Of a DNA stretch of 64,000 nucleotides, positions 9,643 through 21,986 are shown in pieces. How positions within the stretch are numbered: the stretch's first letter is position 1; each line of letters begins with the position of its first letter. This DNA comes from Rhodoferax sp. PAMC 29310. GTDB taxonomy: Bacteria > Pseudomonadota > Gammaproteobacteria > Burkholderiales > Burkholderiaceae_C. A program made the translations under genes and the position numbers. The notes under the pieces were generated by a model. The model saw nothing but the letters and a program-made list of their open reading frames with translations, was not told the DNA's origin and did not search any database. The stretch covers positions 2,790,001-2,854,000 of the forward strand of contig NZ_CP072852.1 of NCBI RefSeq assembly GCF_017948265.1, read 5' to 3'.

Positions 9643-10968
9643 ATGACGTCCTCAGCCACCGATTTGCCACAAATAAAACCCTCCTGGGGCGCCACACTCA
9701 AGGTTTATCTAGAGCCCCCCACCATGCGCATGCTGCTGCTGGGCTTCTCGGCCGGCCTGCCCTTGTTACTGGTGTTTGGCACCCTGAGTTTCTGGCTAAG
9801 GGAGGCTGGAATTGACCGTACCACGATTGGTTATTTGAGTTGGGTGGGGCTGGCCTATGGTTTCAAATGGGTGTGGGCTCCGTTGGTAGACCGCATGCCG
9901 ATCCCGCTGTTGACCCGTTGGCTGGGGCGCCGACGCAGCTGGCTGTTGCTGGCGCAACTGATGGTGATGGGGGGCCTGGTGGCCTTGTCTTTTAACGACC
10001 CCAAGGTCGCGCTGGAGCCTGTGGTGTGGGCGGCGCTGGCGGTGGCGTTTGGATCGGCCACACAAGACATTGCGCTGGATGCGTACAGAATCGAGTCGGC
10101 CGACGTCGACCGCCAGGCGGCGTTGGCGGCGGCCTACCAGACCGGGTACCGGCTGGCCATGATTTGGGCCGGCGCCGGCGCGCTATGGCTGGCGGCCCGT
10201 GCCGAGGTGGCAGGTGTCGTTGGGTACCAGCAAGACGCTTGGCAAATGGCCTATCTGGTGATGGCGGCCAGCATGTCGCTGGGCATGCTGACCGTGCTGT
10301 TCTCGCCAGAACCTATTCACCGCGTGCTCACGCCGGCCCGAAACATGGCAGAGTGGTTTAAAGGTGCCTTAATTGAGCCATTTGCCGACTTTTTGACCCG
10401 CTACGGCAAGCAGGCGCTGTTGATCCTGGCCCTGATTTCCATTTACCGCATCAGTGACGTGGTGATGGGCATCATGGCCAACCCGTTTTATGTGGACATG
10501 GGGTTCACCAAAGACGAGGTGGCGGCGGTCACCAAGATTTACGGCGTCATCATGACCCTGGTTGGCGCCTTTTTGGGCGGCGTATTGTCTATGCGCTTTG
10601 GCGTGATGCGGGTGTTGATGCTGGGGGCCGTTTTGAGTGCCGCCACCAACCTGCTGTTCGCGGCGCTGAGCACCCGTGGACATGACCTGACTGCCCTCAT
10701 TTTCGTGGTCTCTGCCGACAACATGGCGAGCGGTATTGCATCGGCGGCGTTTATTGCGTATCTATCCAGTCTGACAAATATCAACTACTCGGCCACGCAA
10801 TACGCCATATTCAGCTCCATGATGCTGTTGGCTCCCAAGTTCCTGGCTGGTTATTCCGGCCGGTATGTGGATGCCTTTGGCTATGAGAATTTCTTCACGG
10901 CCACGGCATTGCTGGGCGTGCCAGTGCTGGTGCTGATCTGGCTGGCTTCCCGAACTCAACGACCCTAG
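9643..10968 (+). CDS. AmpG-family muropeptide/MFS permease
   Basis: A 441-residue membrane protein with twelve predicted helices. The N-terminal pattern MRMLLLGFSAGLPLLLVFGT, then WVGLAYGFKWVWAPLVDR and GSATQDIALDAYRIE, is typical of AmpG permeases, which import anhydro-muropeptides for peptidoglycan recycling. I start at ATG 9643; the longer frame overlaps the divergent protease gene. Only 13 bp separate its stop from glgB, so it may be the first gene of the glycogen transcript. The family is clear; the exact substrate is inferred. Confidence 0.85.
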   Translation: MTSSATDLPQIKPSWGATLKVYLEPPTMRMLLLGFSAGLPLLLVFGTLSFWLREAGIDRTTIGYLSWVGLAYGFKWVWAPLVDRMPIPLLTRWLGRRRSWLLLAQLMVMGGLVALSFNDPKVALEPVVWAALAVAFGSATQDIALDAYRIESADVDRQAALAAAYQTGYRLAMIWAGAGALWLAARAEVAGVVGYQQDAWQMAYLVMAASMSLGMLTVLFSPEPIHRVLTPARNMAEWFKGALIEPFADFLTRYGKQALLILALISIYRISDVVMGIMANPFYVDMGFTKDEVAAVTKIYGVIMTLVGAFLGGVLSMRFGVMRVLMLGAVLSAATNLLFAALSTRGHDLTALIFVVSADNMASGIASAAFIAYLSSLTNINYSATQYAIFSSMMLLAPKFLAGYSGRYVDAFGYENFFTATALLGVPVLVLIWLASRTQRP

Positions 10969-10981
10969 CAAATTAACCGCC

Positions 10982-12930
<1,949 letters not shown>

Positions 12931-12934
<4 letters not shown>

Positions 12935-15129
12935 TCCCTGCCCGCACACCCGCCCAGGAGGTGCCGTGCGGGATGGGGCAGCCTTGGCCACTGGGCGCCA
13001 GTCTGGTGTCGCAACAGGGCGCGGCCGGGGTGAACTTCGCGGTGTATGCCGAGGACGCCGAGCGAGTAGAGATATGTCTGTTCGACGAGCAAGGCCACGA
13101 GGAAACCGCTCGCTTTGCGCTGCCCGCGAGGACCGGTGGCGTCTGGCACGGGTTTGCACCGGGACTGGTGTGCGGGCAGTTGTACGGCCTGCGGGCGCAC
13201 GGGCCCTATGAACCGGAGCACGGGCGTCGCTTTAATCCGGCCAAGCTGCTCATCGACCCCTTTGCGCGTGCGATGGCGGGTGGCACTGCCCTGCTGTCGC
13301 TGGAGCGCGATTACCAGAGCCTCCCCGCGCCCAACGCTCAAGTGCTGCACGCCCGCCCCGACCCTGAAAACAATGCCGCCCGTGTGCCCAAAGCTCGCGT
13401 ACTGGACTGGGCGCAAGAACTGCAGGCTGGTGCGGCAGTGGCGCCAAGGCCGCAGGTGCCGCCCGCACGTGCGGTGCTTTATGAGGCGCATGTGAAAGGG
13501 CTCACCTGCCAGAACCCAGCTGTGCCGCCAGCATGGCGGGGCTGCTTCGCCGGCGTGGCGAGCCCCGCCATGCTGGCGCATTACCAGCGGCTGGGCATCA
13601 CCACGCTGTGCCTGTTACCCGTGCAGCTTCACATCACGGAATCGCATTTGCTTCACAAGGACCTGCGCAACTACTGGGGTTACAACACACTGGGCTATTT
13701 CATTCCCATGCCCGAGTACGCCAGTGGCGAGTTCACCGACGAGCGTGCCGAGTTTCGCTGGATGGTGGACCAGTTGCACCAGCAGGGTCTGGAGGTGGTG
13801 CTGGATGTGGTCTACAACCACAGCGCCGAGAGCGACACCTTTGGGCCGACCTTGAGTTGGCGCGGCCTGGGCAGCGCAGGTTGGTATGCGCGGGATGGAG
13901 ACGGACAACACCTCAATTTCAGCGGCTGTGGCAACAGCTTTGATATGGGAAAAGCAGGAGTGGTGCAACTGGTCATGGACAGCCTGCGCTGGTGGGTACA
14001 GGCCTTTGGCGTGGATGGGTTTCGATTCGACCTTGCCACCTCGCTGGGGCGTGATCCAGCGCTGGGCCAGCGCTTTAACCCGCGTTCGGCCTTGCTCGCC
14101 GCCATGGCACAAGACCCGGTTCTGGCAGGCATCAAGCTGATTGCCGAGCCTTGGGATATGGGCCCGGAAGGCTACCAATTGGGCCATTTTCCCGCGCCGT
14201 GGCAGGAGTGGAATGACCGATTTCGGGACACCAGCCGGGCGTTCTGGCTGGGCTTTTCCGGCACACGCGGGGACATGGCACGCCGACTGACCGGCTCCAA
14301 CGACCGCTTTCAGCCCAGCGGCCGGGGTCCACTGGCGAGCGTGAACCTGATCACCGCCCACGATGGCATGACGCTGGCCGACCTCACCGCCTACCGCGAC
14401 AAACACAACACCGCCAACGGCGAGGGCAATCAGAACGGGCACGACCACAACCTGAGCGCCAACGCCGGGGTGGAAGGACCCAGCAGTGACGCCACCGTGC
14501 TTGCAGTGCGAGGCGAATGGCGACGCGCCTTACTGGCGACCCTGTTTTGTGCCCAGGGCACGCCCCAGTTGCTGGCAGGCGATGAGCTGGGTCACTCGCA
14601 ACACGGCAATAACAACGCCTATTGCCAGGACAACGAAACGAGCTGGTTGAACTGGACGAACGTGGACACCGAACTGACTGCGTTTGTGGCTCAACTGATT
14701 CACCTGCGCCATGCGCACCCGGCACTGCACCATGCGCGTTGGTTCGCCGGGGCTGGCGCACTGGACGCGGGCGAGCCAGCAGACATTCATTGGCGCCGGC
14801 CCGATGGCCTGGCCCTGAGCGCCGCAGATTGGGATGACACCCAGTCACGCAGCTTTGCCTGTCTGGTGGAGGTTCACGAGGGGGCACATGCGGGACAAGC
14901 GCCGGTGGAGCGCTGGTTGTTGGCGTTTCACCCCGCCAACGAGGCGGTGACTTTTGCCTTGCCGCCTGGCGAGTGGCATTGGGCGCTGAACAGCGCCGCG
15001 GCCGTGGCACTGCCCCAGGACTGTGGGGAAATCACGCCTCGCTGTCGAGGGACTGCGCTGGTTCCACCCCGTTGTGTGGCGGGGTGGGTGCAAACCCTGC
15101 CGACCAACGACACAGGGAACAAACCGTGA
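12931..15129 (+). CDS. glgX: Glycogen debranching enzyme GlgX
   Basis: A 732-residue GH13 isoamylase-type debranching enzyme that removes limit-dextrin side chains left by phosphorylase. The N-terminal CBM48 (GVNFAVYAEDAERVEICLFD) is followed by the barrel with DGFRFDLATSLGRD (nucleophile) and KLIAEPWDMGPEGYQLG (acid/base), then TAHDGMTLADLTAYRDKHN. The ATG at 12931 overlaps the glgB stop, and its own stop overlaps the GTG of malQ. The three are therefore translationally coupled. Confidence 0.95.
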
Positions 15130-16652
15130 ACCACGCCACTTCCCCCATTTTTTCGCAGCGGCGCAGCGGCGTGTTGCTGCACATCACATCACTGCCAGGC
15201 CCGCACGGCTCGGGTGACTTGGGCGAGGCCGCCTACCATTTTGTTGACTGGTTGGTGTCAGCCGGGCAGACGTTGTGGCAAATTCTGCCGCTCTCGCCTG
15301 TGGGGCAAGGCCATTCGCCTTACAACAGCCCATCCACCTCGGCGGGAAACCCCTTGCTGATTGACCTGGATGACCTGGTTCGCCGGGGCTGGCTGACCCC
15401 TGGCACCGAGCACCGGTTCGAGGCCGGTCGCTGCGACTTCGACCGAATCGGTCCTTACCGCATGGCCCGCCTGCGGGACGCCTGGCGGGGCTTCACCGAA
15501 CGGGCGCTGCCAGCTGAGCAGGCCGAGCTGGCGCAATTTCGCATCGAGCAGGCCGACTGGCTCGAGGGCTATGCGCTGTTCATGGCGTTGGAACTGCGCC
15601 ATGGCAAGCCCTGGACACAGTGGCCCCGGTCACTGGCCTGCGCGCAGCCACAGGCATTGGCCGAAGCCGGTAGTCACATGCTGGACGATTTAGGGTTTTT
15701 CAGTTTCACTCAGTGGCGCTTCATGATGCAGTGGCAAAGTTTGAAGGCTTATGCACATGAACGCCACGTTTTGATTGCGGGAGATGCTCCTATTTTTGTA
15801 GCGCATCACAGTGCAGATGTGTGGCTCAATGCCCCGCTCTTTCGGCTCGATGCCGAAGGCGAGCCCACCGTGGTGGCAGGTGTGCCACCCGACTATTTCA
15901 GTCCCACGGGTCAGCGATGGGGCAACCCCCTGTACCGCTGGGAGGCCATGGCAGAGGATGACTATGACTGGTGGCGAGGCCGACTTCGTCGCCTGCTCAA
16001 ACTGGTTGATGTGGTTCGGCTGGATCACTTTCGCGGGTTCGAGACTTACTGGGAGATTCCCGCGACCGAGCCCACGGCGATGGCCGGGCACTGGCGCGCG
16101 GGGCCCGGCACGGTACTGTTCGAGTCATTGGCCCGCTCAGCCGGGGTGTACACGACCTTGCCGGTGATTGCCGAAGATTTGGGACTCATCACACACGAGG
16201 TCACCGCTCTGCGCGAGGCCTGTGGATTTCCCGGCATGCGGGTCATGCAGTTCGCGTTTGATGACACGTCGGCCAACCCCTACCTGCCTCACAACTACGA
16301 GCGCCAGACGGTGGCCTACACCGGCACACACGACAACGACACCACCGTGGGCTGGTGGAACAGCGCTCAGACCTTTCAACGGCAAGCGGCCCGCGCCTAC
16401 TTGGGGCCGCTGGCGGACACCGAGATTCACTGGGCCATGATTCAGTCGCTCTCGCAGTCTGTGGCGAACACGGTGGTGGTTCCCTTTCAGGACGTACTGG
16501 GCCTGGATGGAGGGCACCGCATGAACACGCCCGGCATGGCGCAGGATTGCTGGGAGTGGCGTTTCAACTGGTCCCAAGTGATGAATGAACCCGCCCGCCG
16601 CCTGGCAGAAATGACCCGCGCCCATGGGCGAAACCTGCCCACTCACCGGTGA
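15126..16652 (+). CDS. malQ: 4-alpha-glucanotransferase (amylomaltase)
   Basis: A GH77 disproportionating enzyme of 508 residues that recycles malto-oligosaccharides released during glycogen breakdown. The N-terminal SGVLLHITSLPGPHGSGDLG, the WQILPLSPVGQGHSPYNSPS loop, VRLDHFRGFETYWEIPA (nucleophile region) and VIAEDLGLITHEV (acid/base) are all present. The start is GTG at 15126, sharing bases with the glgX TGA (GTGA). ATG starts upstream would lie deep inside glgX and are not credible. Confidence 0.94.
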   Translation: MNHATSPIFSQRRSGVLLHITSLPGPHGSGDLGEAAYHFVDWLVSAGQTLWQILPLSPVGQGHSPYNSPSTSAGNPLLIDLDDLVRRGWLTPGTEHRFEAGRCDFDRIGPYRMARLRDAWRGFTERALPAEQAELAQFRIEQADWLEGYALFMALELRHGKPWTQWPRSLACAQPQALAEAGSHMLDDLGFFSFTQWRFMMQWQSLKAYAHERHVLIAGDAPIFVAHHSADVWLNAPLFRLDAEGEPTVVAGVPPDYFSPTGQRWGNPLYRWEAMAEDDYDWWRGRLRRLLKLVDVVRLDHFRGFETYWEIPATEPTAMAGHWRAGPGTVLFESLARSAGVYTTLPVIAEDLGLITHEVTALREACGFPGMRVMQFAFDDTSANPYLPHNYERQTVAYTGTHDNDTTVGWWNSAQTFQRQAARAYLGPLADTEIHWAMIQSLSQSVANTVVVPFQDVLGLDGGHRMNTPGMAQDCWEWRFNWSQVMNEPARRLAEMTRAHGRNLPTHR

Positions 16653-16684
16653 GCGCTTACTGATTCCTCCAAGGAGTGACGACC

Positions 16685-17956
16685 ATGAAAATCGATGACC
16701 CCCACCACCCGGTTCGACACACCATTGGCCTTGTGTTGGCGGGCGGGCGGGGGTCGCGCCTGCAGGGCCTGACCGAGCATTGCGCCAAACCGGCGGTGCC
16801 GTTTGGCGGCAAGTTCCGCATCATCGACTTTGTGCTGTCCAACTGTCTGAATTCGGGGGTGCACCAGATTGGCATCATGACCCAATACAAGTCCCACAGC
16901 CTGATGCGTCATGTGCAACACGGCTGGTCCTTCCTGCGCAACGAATTCAACGAATTCATTGACCTGCTCCCCGCGCAGCAGCGCGATGACCATGGCTCGT
17001 GGTACCAGGGCACAGCCGACGCCGTGTTCCAGAACCTGGACATCCTGGCCACCCACCGTGCCCGTTACATTCTGGTGTTGGCCGGGGACCATGTTTACAA
17101 GATGGATTACGCCAGCCTGATTGAAGACCATGTGGCCCAGGGCGGGCAATGCACAGTGGCCTGCATTGAGGTGCCGCTCGCGGAAGCGTCTGCCTTCGGT
17201 GTCATGACGATGGATGACACCCGGCGCATCGTCGGTTTTCACGAAAAACCCGAACACCCCACCCCCATGCCGCAGCGCCCCGACCATGCCCTGGCCAGCA
17301 TGGGTGTGTATGTGTTCAATGCCGACTACTTGTTTGCCGCCTTGAATGCAGACGTGACGAACGACGCCTCCAGCCACGATTTCGGCAAAGACCTGATCCC
17401 GGCCATGGTGGCGCGCGGCGATGCAGTGGCCCACCCGTTTGCCATGTCCTGCGTCAAGATCAGCACCGAGGCCCCCTCCTACTGGCGCGACGTGGGCACG
17501 GTGGACGCGTATTGGGCGGCCAACATTGATTTGACGGCCACCACCCCCGAGCTGGACTTGTACGACCAGTCCTGGCCGATCTGGACCGATCAGCCAACCC
17601 TGCCCTCGGCCAAGTTTGTCTTCGACGACGATGGGCGACGCGGCATGGCGGTGGATACCTTGGTGGCTTGCGGGTGCATCGTATCCGGCGCGCTGGTGCG
17701 CCGTTCGGTTCTCTTCATCGGTGCACGGGTTCATTCCTACAGCGAGGTGGACCAGTCGATCATCCTGCCCGGCGCCGAGGTTGGCCGGCGTTGCCGCTTG
17801 CGCAAGGTCATTGTGGATGAAGGCTGCCATCTGCCTGAGGGCACCACCATTGGGTTTGATGCGCAGGCCGATGCCCGGCGGTTTTACCGCAGCGAAGCGG
17901 GGGTGGTGCTGGTGACCAGCGCGATGGTGGACATTCTGAAGCGAGAGGCCTTGTGA
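16685..17956 (+). CDS. glgC: Glucose-1-phosphate adenylyltransferase
   Basis: Makes ADP-glucose from ATP and glucose-1-phosphate, the committed step of glycogen synthesis; 423 residues. The nucleotide loop is LVLAGGRGSRLQGLTEHCAK. FGGKFRIIDFVLSNCLNSG and the substrate segment YWRDVGTVDAYWAAN are conserved, and a C-terminal left-handed beta-helix follows. AAGGAG at 16671-16676 lies 8 nt before ATG 16685, which decides the start over an upstream in-frame GTG. The TGA overlaps the GTG of glgA. Confidence 0.95.
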   Translation: MKIDDPHHPVRHTIGLVLAGGRGSRLQGLTEHCAKPAVPFGGKFRIIDFVLSNCLNSGVHQIGIMTQYKSHSLMRHVQHGWSFLRNEFNEFIDLLPAQQRDDHGSWYQGTADAVFQNLDILATHRARYILVLAGDHVYKMDYASLIEDHVAQGGQCTVACIEVPLAEASAFGVMTMDDTRRIVGFHEKPEHPTPMPQRPDHALASMGVYVFNADYLFAALNADVTNDASSHDFGKDLIPAMVARGDAVAHPFAMSCVKISTEAPSYWRDVGTVDAYWAANIDLTATTPELDLYDQSWPIWTDQPTLPSAKFVFDDDGRRGMAVDTLVACGCIVSGALVRRSVLFIGARVHSYSEVDQSIILPGAEVGRRCRLRKVIVDEGCHLPEGTTIGFDAQADARRFYRSEAGVVLVTSAMVDILKREAL

Positions 17957-19467
17957 AAGTTCTCTACGTCTGCGCTGAGCTGTATCCATTTCTGAAAACC
18001 GGCGGATTGGCCGACGTCAGCGCGGGTCTGACTCCCGCCCTGCGCGCGTTGGGTTGCGACGTGCGGGTGCTGATGCCCGGCTTTCCAGCCCTCATGTCCG
18101 TCGTGACCGAGCGCCACGCGGTCGCCCGGCTGCCCGGCGATGAAACCCCGTGGGGCCCGGCGCCGGTCCTGCCAATGGCAGACGTGGTGCGCACCGAGTT
18201 GCCAGGACTGGCGGTGCCGGTCTACCTGCTGGACGCCCCGGCCCTGTTTGACCGGCCGGGCAACCCTTACCTTGGGCCGGATGGGCGGGACTGGTCGGAC
18301 AACGCCTTGCGTTTTGGCGCGCTGGGCTGGGCGGCGGCCTGCCTGGGCCAAGGCCTGGACCCCGACTGGACCCCCGATGTAATTCATGGCCATGACTGGC
18401 ATGCTGGCCTGGCGCCCGCCTATGTGCAGGCCTGGTCCGACGCGGGAGAGGCAACACCGGCAACACTCACCACCATTCACAACCTCGCTTACCAGGGTTT
18501 GTTTACGGCCACCTCGCTTCGCGCGCTGGGTCTGCCAGCGTCTTGCTTTGATGTCGATGGCCTAGAGTACTTTGGTCAGGTGTCTTTCCTGAAAGCCGCG
18601 CTGCGTTACAGCGACCGACTCACCACCGTGAGCCCCACTTATGCCCGTGAGATCACTCAGCCGGAGCAGGGCTGCGGTCTCGACGGCCTGCTTCGCGAGC
18701 GCGCCCATGTACTCAGTGGCATCTTGAACGGGGTGGACTATGCCATCTGGAGCCCTGAGAACGACGCCTTTTTGACAACCCCGTATGACGGCGCTACGCT
18801 TGACAACAAGGCGGTGGCCAAAGCCGCCTTGCAGGCCAGTCTGGGCTTGGAGGTGTCTGCGAAGGCGCTGGTGTTTGGTGTGGTGAGCCGCCTGACCGAG
18901 CAAAAGGGCTTGCACCTGCTGCCCGAAGTGCTGGCGGACCTAGTTCACAGGGGCGGCCAGTTGGCTTTGTTGGGACAGGGGGATGCGGTGCTGGAGCAGG
19001 CGTTTATTCAGGCCAAGGCGTTGTATCCGGGGCAAGTAGGTGTGCAGATTGGTTATGACGAGGCCACGGCCCATGCCGTGATGGCGGGTGCCGACGTGAT
19101 TCTGGTGCCATCTGCGTTTGAGCCCTGCGGTTTGACGCAGTTATATGGCTTGCGATATGGCACGTTGCCACTGGTGCGCGGTGTGGGTGGCCTGGCAGAC
19201 ACGGTGGCGGATTGTTCACTGGAAAACCTGGACGATGGCAGCGCCACCGGTTTTGTGTTTGACGAGTTGAGTGCGCAGGGCTTGTCCAGTGCCCTGCGCC
19301 GCGCATTTGTGCTGTTTGCCCGACCAGCGGAGTGGGCGCAGGTGCAGCAACAAGGAATGACTTTGCGGTTCGACTGGCAAAGCGCCGCGCAGAAGTACCT
19401 GGCCTTGTACCAGGCACTGCGGCCGTCAGCCAGCGCTGGCCCTCACAACCTGCCAAACAAGGAGTGA
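17953..19467 (+). CDS. glgA: Glycogen synthase (ADP-glucose type)
   Basis: A GT5 synthase of 504 residues that elongates alpha-1,4-glucan from ADP-glucose. The N-terminal MKVLYVCAELYPFLKTGGLA contains the KTGGL substrate motif. VIHGHDWHAGLAPAY, the VVSRLTEQKGL segment and the C-terminal PSAFEPCGLTQLYGLRYGT are also diagnostic. It starts with GTG at 17953 inside the glgC stop (GTGA), so the two biosynthetic enzymes are coupled. It ends 2 bp before glgP. Confidence 0.95.
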   Translation: MKVLYVCAELYPFLKTGGLADVSAGLTPALRALGCDVRVLMPGFPALMSVVTERHAVARLPGDETPWGPAPVLPMADVVRTELPGLAVPVYLLDAPALFDRPGNPYLGPDGRDWSDNALRFGALGWAAACLGQGLDPDWTPDVIHGHDWHAGLAPAYVQAWSDAGEATPATLTTIHNLAYQGLFTATSLRALGLPASCFDVDGLEYFGQVSFLKAALRYSDRLTTVSPTYAREITQPEQGCGLDGLLRERAHVLSGILNGVDYAIWSPENDAFLTTPYDGATLDNKAVAKAALQASLGLEVSAKALVFGVVSRLTEQKGLHLLPEVLADLVHRGGQLALLGQGDAVLEQAFIQAKALYPGQVGVQIGYDEATAHAVMAGADVILVPSAFEPCGLTQLYGLRYGTLPLVRGVGGLADTVADCSLENLDDGSATGFVFDELSAQGLSSALRRAFVLFARPAEWAQVQQQGMTLRFDWQSAAQKYLALYQALRPSASAGPHNLPNKE

Positions 19468-19469
19468 CC

Positions 19470-21923
19470 ATGCCTGACGCAGACTTGTTTCAAATTGAGC
19501 CACCCGGCAACACCGTCGAGGATTTGCGCCACGCCATTGCCGACCGGCTGGTTTATGCAGTGGGCAAAGACCGGCCATCAGCCACACAGCGGGACTGGCT
19601 GTTTGCCGTTTTTCATGTGGTGCGGGACCGCATCATGAACCCCTGGCGAGAGTCGCTGGCAAGCGCCGATGCGCAGAATGCCAAACGGGTCTATTACCTA
19701 TCCATGGAGTTTCTTACCGGGCGAGCCCTGACAAACGCCATCTTGTCGGCCGGCATCTTTGAGCCGCTCAAGGAGGCCTGCGCCTTGCTGGGCGTGGACT
19801 TCGACGCGCTGATTGATATCGAACCGGAGCCGGGCTTGGGCAACGGTGGCCTGGGTCGTTTGGCGGCCTGCTTTCTGGACTCCATGGCCACTCTGGGCCT
19901 ACCTGGCATGGGCTACGGCATTCGGTATGAATACGGCATGTTCGCGCAGCGCATCGAACTGGGCCAGCAAGTGGAGGAGCCCGACTACTGGCTGGTCAAC
20001 GGCTATCCCTGGGAGCTCATGCGGCCCGAGTTCAGCTACACCATTCGGTATGGCGGGCACTTGGTACTGAAGGGTGAGAAATGCGTGTGGGAGGACACCA
20101 ACGACGTCATTGCCACGGCCTATGACACGGGTGTGCCGGGCCATGAGATGCGCAGCGTGGTCACCCTGCGCCTGTGGTCAGCACGGGCGTCTGGCGGGGT
20201 CAATCTGGACGCGTTCAACCGAGGGGATTACATCCAAGCCGTGGAGGACAAGAACCATTCAGAGAACGTGTCCCGCGTGCTGTACCCGGACGATCGCACC
20301 GACCATGGGCGCGAATTGCGCTTGCGTCAAGAGTACTTTTTCGTCAGCGCGTCTTTACAAGACATCTTGCGACGTCACATAAAGAAGCACAGTGACTTCG
20401 TCCAGTTGGCGGATCGGGTCGCCATTCACCTCAACGACACCCACCCGGCACTGGCCGTGCCAGAGCTGATGCGCTTGCTGCTGGACGAGCACAAGGTGGA
20501 GTGGGAGGAGGCGTGGACCCTTTGCACCCAGATCTTCTCGTACACCAACCACACTCTCATGGAGGAGGCGCTGGAGACTTGGCCAATTGAACTGATTAAC
20601 CGCGTGTTGCCCCGGCACATGCGGTTGATCTACGACATCAACGCGCATTTTCTGGCTGAGGTGCATCACCGCTTTCCGCATGATCACGCCTTGTTTCGCC
20701 GCACCTCGCTGATTGAGGAACGCGGTGTCCGGCGGGTACGCATGGCGCACCTGTCCGTGGTCGCCAGCCACAAGGTCAACGGGGTCTCTGCACTGCACAG
20801 CCAGCTCATGGTCGACACCATTTTTTCTGACTTTGCGCAGATGTACCCGGAGCGCTTTTGCAACAAGACCAATGGCATCACGCCGCGCCGCTGGCTGTCG
20901 CAAGCCAATCCGTCCTTGTCGGCCGTGATCGACCGCCATATCGGCCCGACTTGGCGGGGCGACCTCGATCAACTGGCCCAGCTTCGACCTTTGGTCGACG
21001 ACACCCAGTTTCAAGAGTCTGTGCGAGACGCCAAGCAACACAATAAGCAACGTCTGACTGAGCTGATCGCCCGCAGCACGGGCATTCAGGTGAACCCCAC
21101 CAGCTTGTTTGACGTGCAGGCGAAACGGATTCACGAGTACAAACGACAGTTGCTTAACGTCTTGCACGTCATCACCCGCTACCATCTCATCTTGGCGCAG
21201 CCGCAGGCCCCCTGGGTGCCGCGTACCGTGATTTTTGGCGGCAAGGCGGCATCTGCGTACGACATGGCCAAGCTCATCATCCGCCTGATTCATGACGTCG
21301 CCCGGGTGGTCAACGCCGATCCACTGATGGGCGACCGACTGAAGGTGGTGTTTCTGCCCAACTACCGCGTGTCGCTGGCCGAGGTCATCATCCCGGGGGC
21401 GGATTTATCAGAGCAGATTTCAACAGCAGGCACCGAGGCCTCGGGCACCGGCAACATGAAGTTCGCCCTCAACGGCGCCCTGACCATCGGCACCTGGGAC
21501 GGCGCCAACATCGAAATGGCGGAGCACGTGGGTCTGGAGCACTTCTTCATCTTTGGCCATCGCACCGAGCAGGTAGCCGAGTTGCGGGGTCAAGGCTATG
21601 CCCCCCGAAGCTACTACGAGACCAATTTTGACCTCAGCAATGCCATTGACCGACTGGCCGAGGGCGCGTTTTCCCCCGAGGAGCCCGATCGCTACCGCCA
21701 TCTGACACAGGTGTTGCTGGACAGCGATTACTACCAGCTACTGCCCGATTACGCGGCCTACGTGGCTTGCCAGGAGCGGGTAGATGAGCTGTATCGCCAG
21801 CCTGCCGCGTGGACACGCAGTGCGATTCACAACATTGCTGGCATGGGCGCCTTTACGTCGGATCGGACAATTCGCGAATACGCGAGCGAGATTTGGCGCA
21901 TCCAGGCGCTGGACGGTCAATAG
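19470..21923 (+). CDS. glgP: Glycogen/starch/alpha-glucan phosphorylase
   Basis: A GT35 phosphorylase of 817 residues releasing glucose-1-phosphate from glycogen. YYLSMEFLTGRAL and EPEPGLGNGGLGRLAACFLDS are family signatures. The PLP-binding lysine lies in EASGTGNMKFALNGALTIGT. AAGGAG lies just before the ATG at 19470. It is the last gene of the glycogen operon and sits only 2 bp after glgA, so synthesis and breakdown are made from one transcript. Confidence 0.95.
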   Translation: MPDADLFQIEPPGNTVEDLRHAIADRLVYAVGKDRPSATQRDWLFAVFHVVRDRIMNPWRESLASADAQNAKRVYYLSMEFLTGRALTNAILSAGIFEPLKEACALLGVDFDALIDIEPEPGLGNGGLGRLAACFLDSMATLGLPGMGYGIRYEYGMFAQRIELGQQVEEPDYWLVNGYPWELMRPEFSYTIRYGGHLVLKGEKCVWEDTNDVIATAYDTGVPGHEMRSVVTLRLWSARASGGVNLDAFNRGDYIQAVEDKNHSENVSRVLYPDDRTDHGRELRLRQEYFFVSASLQDILRRHIKKHSDFVQLADRVAIHLNDTHPALAVPELMRLLLDEHKVEWEEAWTLCTQIFSYTNHTLMEEALETWPIELINRVLPRHMRLIYDINAHFLAEVHHRFPHDHALFRRTSLIEERGVRRVRMAHLSVVASHKVNGVSALHSQLMVDTIFSDFAQMYPERFCNKTNGITPRRWLSQANPSLSAVIDRHIGPTWRGDLDQLAQLRPLVDDTQFQESVRDAKQHNKQRLTELIARSTGIQVNPTSLFDVQAKRIHEYKRQLLNVLHVITRYHLILAQPQAPWVPRTVIFGGKAASAYDMAKLIIRLIHDVARVVNADPLMGDRLKVVFLPNYRVSLAEVIIPGADLSEQISTAGTEASGTGNMKFALNGALTIGTWDGANIEMAEHVGLEHFFIFGHRTEQVAELRGQGYAPRSYYETNFDLSNAIDRLAEGAFSPEEPDRYRHLTQVLLDSDYYQLLPDYAAYVACQERVDELYRQPAAWTRSAIHNIAGMGAFTSDRTIREYASEIWRIQALDGQ

Positions 21924-21926
21924 AGG

Positions 21927-21942
21927 TTTACGAAAACTTTAC
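21927..21942. promoter_or_regulatory. CpxR-like direct repeat upstream of the response regulator
   Basis: TTTAC at 21927-21931 and again at 21938-21942, separated by 6 bp. On the opposite strand this reads GTAAA-N6-GTAAA, the pattern bound by CpxR-type OmpR-family regulators. It lies 45 bp before the regulator start, so autoregulation is likely but unproven. Confidence 0.5.
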
Positions 21943-21986
21943 GGACGCTTTAAACGCCCGATGCGAGTGCCCTCTAGACTGTGCGC

